DNA of 64,000 nucleotides from contig WHUX01000061.1 in assembly GCA_015179025.1 (NCBI GenBank), positions 62,001 through 126,000 on the forward strand, read 5' to 3'. The notes below the pieces were generated by a model. The model ran no database searches and had not been told where the DNA came from. It saw only the letters and a program-made list of their open reading frames with translations. A program made the position numbers and the translations under genes. Each line of letters opens with the position of its first letter. The stretch's first letter is position 1. The DNA is from Terfezia claveryi (taxonomy: Eukaryota > Ascomycota > Pezizomycetes > Pezizales > Pezizaceae). Positions 57,661 to 64,000 of this stretch are shown one piece after another.

Positions 57661-58962
57661 GCGTCCCCTTCTCCGGCTTGACTGGTGTTGATGCTGCTTG
57701 TAGACACGATGCTGCTGTACTGCTTACTTGCTGCTTGTGTTTCGTTGTTTCGTTGTTTCGTTGTTTCGTTGTTTTCGTTGTTATTGACGTTGCGGTTGTT
57801 GAAGTGGGACGGTATCCCGGGTATATAAACAACGGCTACTCAATAGTAAAGATGCAGTAGTTTGAATTGAGATTGACCTTCTTCCAAGGTGTTTTACTTT
57901 TTATACCTTTTTCCCAGGGCAATGATCGAAGAAGCTGCCAGAAAGAAGGGAAGAATTATTCTTTACTAAGCAGGAGCAGAACAAGGGATTTGACTTCCCT
58001 TTGGTACCGGTACTCTGCTGGTGGAAGGGAGAGGAAAAAAAGAAGAAGAGCACTGCGAATCCCAAAGGAGCGAAAGAGAACCCTTTGAATGATAATAATA
58101 ATAAGTGAAATGTGTTCACAAGGCATGCGTATAGTTTGGACGTAAATGGGCAAGCCTCAGCAGTTGAGTAAGCTTAATAACAAGTCGCCTCCCCTGCTGC
58201 TACTACATATGTACCTATGTCTGTACATACAAAGCAGCTGTGAGTATGCCATGTACATAGAGTACATACAGTACAATAAATATATGTAACCTACTGTAGA
58301 GTAGAAACGTTTTTTTTGTTTTTATTTTATTTCTCCTTTAACGGTCAAAATGTAATAAAATCCCACCTGAACTGCAAGAGCGCCGGGGCTTGGCGGAATA
58401 TATATCGCATGACTCCAGGAACGTTGCGAGCGGATTACCTATGTGCTGTATACTCCGTACCACGTACAGCATATATGTATAACTACGTACTTTTCCTCTC
58501 CTGCTATTTATTTGCCTGCTGGAAACTCCAGGCCCAATGCAATGGCTCTGAAAAGCAATACTCTGCAGCAGCTTGTACGGATATATATGGACCTCCCCAG
58601 GCTTTTCGGATTTGACAAAAAAAGGGAGCCATTTGTCTGGCATTTGGAAAGAACTCCACTCGGCCTGGCCAGCAAGAGTTACATTTCAAATTCGCCGCGC
58701 TGGTGTAGGGGTTCGCAATGAACTGTTCTTACTGCACGATCTTGAGTTCAGGGTAACTGCCTCATGCAAACACTGTATTCCCAAACAAGCCAAGCCTCCC
58801 GCTCACATAATCTTCTCCGCGGGGGTACTGTAGCTCCTACTCGGCGGTCAACACAACCCCCACCAACCCCCACCAACAAACAAAACCCGAGCACTTCAAG
58901 CTCTGCAACCACTACTCCAATCCCCCGCCGGCGTCGCACCGGGAATCACTCCCCCGGCCAGG
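57661..58962. other. Divergent promoter region, SERCA and mL59 genes
   Basis: A CGTTGTTT array lies at about 57736-57775. T-rich and TATA-like strings occur (such as GGTATATAAAC near 57820). No coding exon was found. Frames at about 58443-58833 overlap the mL59 5' region and lack conservation. Confidence 0.5.
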
Positions 58963-59699
58963 ATGACCCCCCCCACCCCCTCCACGTTCATCTCCCTCGC
59001 ACAAACCCTCCCCCCCCGCCTCCTCCGCTTCTTCGCGCGCTACCCCCCCGGCACACACACCGACGTACGCAGCAACCCCTTCAAGCCCACTGTACACACC
59101 ATCACAAAAAAATGGCACAACCCAATCTTCAGTTTCCGCCGCCAGGCAGATTTATGCAAGATCGCGCGGCAGCACGGCGTCGAGGAGCTGCTACCTCCCA
59201 GTAGGAAGAGTAGTGCGTACAAGGAGGAGAAATTGGCTCAAAGAGCGGAAGGGGGGGTCGGGAGGTGGAAGAGGATGTTGGAGCCGAAGGGGAAGAAGTG
59301 GGAGAGAACGTTGCATGCGAGGTGGGTTTGGTTTTGGGGTTTTTTTTTTCGTGGCTTTGGTGAGGGGAGCAGGGTGGATTGAGCAGTTGAGTAGTACTGG
59401 GGAAAGAGGGAAAGAGGGAGAAATAGAGAGAATATTCTGCCTACCTGCCTCCTCCTTCCCCGCGATCCTCTGTTCTGAGATTGAGCAGAGACGCATTAAA
59501 GCCCTCCTCCATCAACCCCCCACAAATTTACCTCCTCCTCGTTCACCCATTAACCATCAAATATCAAGAATAACGCTAACACGTCTCTTCCCATACTAGA
59601 TTGGAGAAGCGCAAGAAAGCCATGGAGGAAATGCCCGCTCTCATCGAGAAATGGAAACGCAGTGGCCACGGTCGTGGATGGAAGGAGTGGCCTCGATAG
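58963..59699 (+). CDS. MRPL25: Mitochondrial large-subunit ribosomal protein mL59
   Basis: Exons 58963-59321 and 59600-59699 code 152 residues, close to the usual size. The conserved start reads FISLAQTLPPRLLRFFARYP, followed by NPFKPTVHTITKKWHNPIFS, FRRQADLCKIARQHGVEELL and PPSRKSSAYKEEK. The C-terminus is KRKKAMEEMPALIEKWKRSG, then HGRGWKEWPR, the hallmark of this fungal-specific family. The intron is long for this window (278 bases). The protein sits in the 54S mitochondrial ribosome. The presequence is not of the classic type, as in other members. Start chosen at the first ATG before the conserved helix. Confidence 0.9.
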
Positions 59700-62206
59700 G
59701 TGGATGGATTTGTTCGCTTTTTTAACTCAGTTACTCTCTGCTACGGTGCAACAGGAAGGTGATGGGGTAAGAGGTGTTTGATTTTTGCATGGAATGAAAT
59801 GCATACATATCGCAAACTACCTATGCTCACTTCCTTTACTGCTCCTACCTTGTATACTTGTATATATATAAAGGCATAGATTTCTTCCTTTCTTTCTTCC
59901 CATCTCCTCTTCCAACTGCTTTCCCGCTCTCCCTGATCTGCTTGCAGTGCCGTTTGATATGGTATTGATGTTGGAACTAGTACCTACTTATACATAGCCG
60001 ACTGATTTCAATAACCGCCTTGCATGTTTATTATCCTGAGCTTGCATTTGAAGCAACGAACACTCAGGTACTTTATTTATAGTCTAGGGCAACGGTAGTC
60101 TTGTCTTGCAGACCTCAGCTTTTTTTTAATATTAGCCAACTTTCTTCATGATGCAGGTCTTAACTTGTATATCAGAATTCATCGCTCTATCGATTTATCT
60201 GATTCAAGTTGTATAGCTTTTGACTTGTAGCAGTCGTGCTTGTCATGTACCCTCGGCATAACAATTATTGCGATGGATTTGAACGCTCTATACCCGATCC
60301 CCCTGTTTACCTTTGTACTTGCTCCTAGGGCGATAACCAGAGCTAAAGCTGTTTTTTAGTGATTCTACTTCAATGGGGTATATATATATATTTGTCTCTT
60401 GGAGCACTTGATAATCTGGGGTTGTGGTGAATTTTTGACAATTTGGGATCGTCTTTAGTATAAATCTAAAAATAAAAATGAAAATTTCCACCGCTTCATT
60501 AAAAAAAAAAAGGAAAGGGGTGTATGGTAGATCACGAAAATGTTAATTTAGGGATTTGTGGAAGGGTTTGGGGGGGGGGGGGGGGGGGAATTAGAGTAAT
60601 GGAAACAATTGTGGCTGACTTAATTGTTATTTCCCGCAGTTTTTTTTTGCGTAATGAAACGGGTAGATTGTATAATAATTTGCTGTAGGTCATGTTACCC
60701 TCAGCCACGCACATATGTCGGCATTAAAAGAAACTGATGCACCTCTCGACCCGGAGGGATTGAAGGGCGTGGCAAGTTAATCTGCCCCACCTGCGCGGAT
60801 TGTCGAACATTAATGAAGTATGATGCCCATTCCCCTCATATTGCCTCCCGAGCACGCCATTCAGATATTCCAGTATCAATAAGTCGAAAACCTGAGTGTG
60901 AATCGAGCCGAGTCACCGGCTCGCACCCCAAGAATAAGACCTAGCCGCGTGGGACTAACTGGACCTAACCTTCCCAATCCGCTCACTAGATCCTAAGCCA
61001 CGATCACGAAACACCATGACGTCGACCGTCTGTGCAAGTTTAGTAAAATACATAGACAGGTCAACAAACCTCACAATTGTCGTAACTAGTATCCCCCAAG
61101 GTGCAATCCAGGGTAACCGGCCTACGTAAACCTGTGACCTGCTATATAGTTTTAAGAAAATTCAGAAAAAGAACAGCCCATCCTCGGAAATGATGAAACG
61201 CATTTCTCATTCATGCCACTCCACCATCCATTCCATCTTAACCTACTTAAGTAATGCATTTCTTCATTACAAATGTGATGTATGAAATGAATATCGCTCG
61301 CGTAGAAGGGAAGAAAAGAAGAAGAAAACCACGAAAACTAAAACCTCAGATACCCCGCCCGCGCCAAACATAAACACAAAAGCATACGTATACACTGTAG
61401 AAATGCAATGAACAATAGGCAATAGTCAGTAAAACAGATAACGCAACAAAAGAAAACGAAGCCGCCCTGTGAACCTTTTCAAACAAACTAGATAGCTCAA
61501 GTGAAAAACCCCATTAGGGCCGGAACCACGGCTATATAAATTCCCCACCCCCTTCCTACCCGGTTCTCCCAACACACACACAGAGGACAGTCCGTAATAT
61601 CAGCCTGGTACTCCAGCCAGGATAAAATTAAAAAACTTACAAAAACGGAAAAACTTGAACAAACAAAATCCATGATTAACACCAATTACTAAGCATTCAT
61701 TCAAATAATAGCGCCAGGACAATATGTGAGAAACCCCGTAGTAGAACAGGTGCCCTTTACAGAATAAACAAATAATAAAATAAAAAAAGATGAGAAACGA
61801 CAGAGAAGGAGGGAGGATAGAGCATGAAGCCTGCCAGATTCGATTTGACACTCTCGCACCCCTCCCAAACACGCCATGGATAAGGAATTCGTATAGAGGT
61901 ATCGTCTTCATGCATAAGGCGGTTGAATGTTGTAGAATAAGAAGACCCCGAATAAATAAATAGATGGATCAAAGAACTTCATAATAAACGCCTCGAACGC
62001 GGACCACCTCCAGGCCATAGGCCTACAGGAGGCAATTCTGAAGAGCCATAAACCGGTCGTATCTGCATGATATATTGTATGCCACGTCCATACCAAAAGG
62101 AGATAAAAAGTCGAAATCTCGAGAAAGAAATTCTATTCCTGCAATGCCCGCTAATCCCTTCTGAGATTGTATTGGCCTATGTTGCAAGTGCAGTCCATTG
62201 AATTGT
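59700..62206. other. Long intergenic region
   Basis: About 2.5 kb without a supported gene. A poly-G run of about 19 lies at 60570-60588 and a TA run at about 59863-59871. The right side should hold the ATG1 3' UTR. A 100-codon minus frame at 62023-62325 overlaps the true end of ATG1 in another frame and is not called. Confidence 0.5.
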
Positions 62207-64000
62207 CTATTTTGGCGGCGTATTTGCATGGAGTGGTGAGTGTGCAGGAACTGGAGAGCTCGGGACAGAGTGGATTCCCGAGCTCCTCTTTGAATGCAAC
62301 GCCAATTTTCCCTTAACCGCTTCAATCCTCAATTTAATATTATTGACAACTATTTCGAGTATTAGTACATCGCCAATGAGTCTTCGTAGAGGTTCTTACC
62401 GTTTTCAATATAGGCCCTATCATCATCATCTACATTTCCATCGTCTTCATCTGTCTCCAAGACGGCCTCCACCAGCTTGAGTGCGGTAAGGTAGGAAACT
62501 TGGCATCCTTCCAAATCATCGCCTACAAGCTCATTGACCGCAGCGCCTCGACTCATTTCGATTGCTCGATCGAACATCAATCTCTCCGCTGTGACGCCTA
62601 GGGAGATAAAAATATCCTGTTCAACCGCCATACCTTCTTTGCTTCCACTGGGTTCGTCGAATGTATGATTCGATGGGTGGCTTGGATGTAAAGATGGTAG
62701 GGTGGATTGGGCTTCCTTGAGCCTCAGTCTAGCATAATCGGCTTTCTCCATCGCCTCGTTGAACTTATGCCGAATCCACTGAACTGTTGCATTAATCCTC
62801 TCCGCTGCAGGGCTCCTTCCATATGTTCCATTGGGATCCTGACCGGACTTAGCCCACCACCGGCCGGCTATTTGCATTGCTTTGTTAAGAAGTGAGATAC
62901 ACTTAACATACAATACAAGTGCCTGTTCAGAGAGCACAACAATGGCCTCAGGGGTAAGATCCTCGTCGACTTTGCTTTCAGAAGCTTCGCCAGGTGGAGG
63001 CAGTAAACTTAGCCCTTGTGGGGCATTAGGAGCCACCGGGAGAAGCTGAGCATATTTGATTGCGGCGAAATGGTATATTACATCTGCCTTGCTTGCACAA
63101 CCCTCCAAGGTATTGATTACCGCCTGGTCTTCCTCGCTGAATATTGCAGAAGGCTTTCCACCTCCAACCATGACCATGCTCCCGGGATGATAAGCAGGAG
63201 TGGGATATTGGTACACATTCTGAGTTGGTGGAGAATATTTTTGTTGATTCGCCATGCCAAAAAACAGTATCGGTGCCAGACTGAAGGCTCTTTGGAGAGC
63301 ATGGGCCGCCATGGAGCCAGGGCTCTGACTATACGTGTTCCCCGAGGCCCTCACAGGTTGGGAAGCTGCCCTGTCTGCAGTTGAAGGCCTGGATGGCCCA
63401 CGGCCACTAGCTCGTCGTGCAAGTATAGCATTCGCAGAAGTTGGTGAAGTGGGAGCCCCAACACGAGGGCTTGCGGCAAGCTCATCCGCAAAGGCATTCA
63501 CCTCGACACTCCGTTTCTCTATCACAACGTAGTCTTGTATGAGATCATGCTCAGCACGTTCTCGTGTTTTATGTTTCTCGTGAGCTGCCCTAGCTGCTTC
63601 TCTATCGGCCCTTGCCCTTGCTGCTTCTCGCTGCTGCTGTGCCATGATGGATGCACTTGGTGAGGGGATTGCATTCTGTGACATATGTCGTTCCATAGGT
63701 GTAGCAGCTCGATGGATCATCATTTCATGGCGGACGGGTGCCGACGTTGAGGGCACTGGTGGTCGATATGCTGGCTGTTCCCTTGCCAGAGGTGTCGTGA
63801 CACGGCGCTGTTCCACAGTGGGACGTGGTAGAGGCGAGTGGGCTGGCTCAGACGTGCGTGCAAATGGTAACTCATACTCAGGATCAACTGGTGCTGGTGG
63901 TGCAGTAGAAGATCGATCACTTTCCCGGTAGTCTTTTGGATATTGGTAGCCCTCATTATGATGGACAGTTCTATCTGGACTCTGTTTTGGTGATTCTTTC
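62207..64000 (-). CDS. ATG1: Autophagy serine/threonine kinase Atg1, C-terminal part (truncated by window edge)
   Basis: The kinase domain lies beyond the right edge. Visible are 580 C-terminal residues in exons >64000-62400 and 62349-62207. The linker is Pro/Ser/Arg-rich with DYVVIEKRSVEVNAFADELA, a conserved Atg1 string. The C-terminal EAT (tandem MIT) region follows: LEGCASKADVIYHFAAIKYA, SEQALVLYVKCISLLNKAMQ, WIRHKFNEAMEKADYARLRL and QVSYLTALKLVEAVLETDED. A 50-base intron (62399-62350) with GTAAGA donor and perfect TACTAAT branch site joins the frame to VVNNIKLRIEAVKGKLALHS and a tail ending in HANTPPK. Reading through the intron gives a false stop at 62362. Atg1 starts autophagy, and the EAT region binds Atg13. 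Confidence 0.92.

Noticed and set aside
62023..62325. 100-codon minus-strand frame after ATG1
   Set aside because: The conserved Atg1 end is read in another frame here through the acceptor at 62350; this frame does not continue the family.

Overview
The window is nuclear DNA of a filamentous ascomycete. Genes are interrupted by short introns of about 40 to 150 bases with GT...AG ends and CTAAC or TACTAAT-like branch sites. They sit on both strands without operons, and nearly all products have fungal relatives. Gene structure and content suggest Pezizomycotina; an early-diverging lineage such as Pezizomycetes (truffle-like) is my guess, not a proof. All exon borders were worked out by hand from splice signals, reading phase and family conservation.

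Layout. 1-15 kb: a fumarylacetoacetate-hydrolase family enzyme (+), a Cys-rich, Ser/Thr-rich candidate GPI-anchored secreted protein (+), phosphomannomutase SEC53 (+), a four-TM MARVEL-like protein (-) and a small hypothetical gene (+), with repeat-bearing intergenic DNA between them. 15-27 kb: MDM31/32-type mitochondrial inner-membrane protein (+), CDC6 (+), tRNA-Gly(GCC) (-), a J-domain protein with a glycine-zipper segment (-), a small mitochondrial membrane protein (-) divergent from the YSY6/RAMP4 homologue (+), and a SMAP-domain gene (-) that carries an apparent one-base frameshift. 27-39 kb: a TIR transposon relic, a predicted N-myristoylated disordered protein (+), MRI1 (+), a small coiled-coil gene (-) and a SAM plus HMG-box protein (+). 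40-54 kb: SPP2 (+), an RRN10-like gene (+), YTM1 (-), an unidentified gene (-), a broken CHAT-domain relic, ERG12 (+) and PRP28 (+). 54-64 kb: a SERCA-type Ca2+-ATPase (-), mitochondrial ribosomal protein mL59 (+) and the 3' part of ATG1 (-), which runs off the right edge.

The genes are mostly housekeeping: splicing (SPP2, PRP28), rRNA synthesis and ribosome assembly (RRN10-like, YTM1), secretory pathway and glycosylation (SEC53, YSY6, SERCA), mitochondria (MDM31/32, mL59, small inner-membrane protein), replication licensing (CDC6), methionine salvage (MRI1), isoprenoid synthesis (ERG12) and autophagy (ATG1). They are not a functional cluster. The unusual material lies between and inside them: a decayed CHAT (caspase-like) domain, a patch resembling enterobacterial satellite-prophage DNA, a pogo-like nonautonomous element, a dispersed short inverted repeat, long poly-G/C tracts, and two genes whose frames appear broken by one base inside low-complexity DNA.
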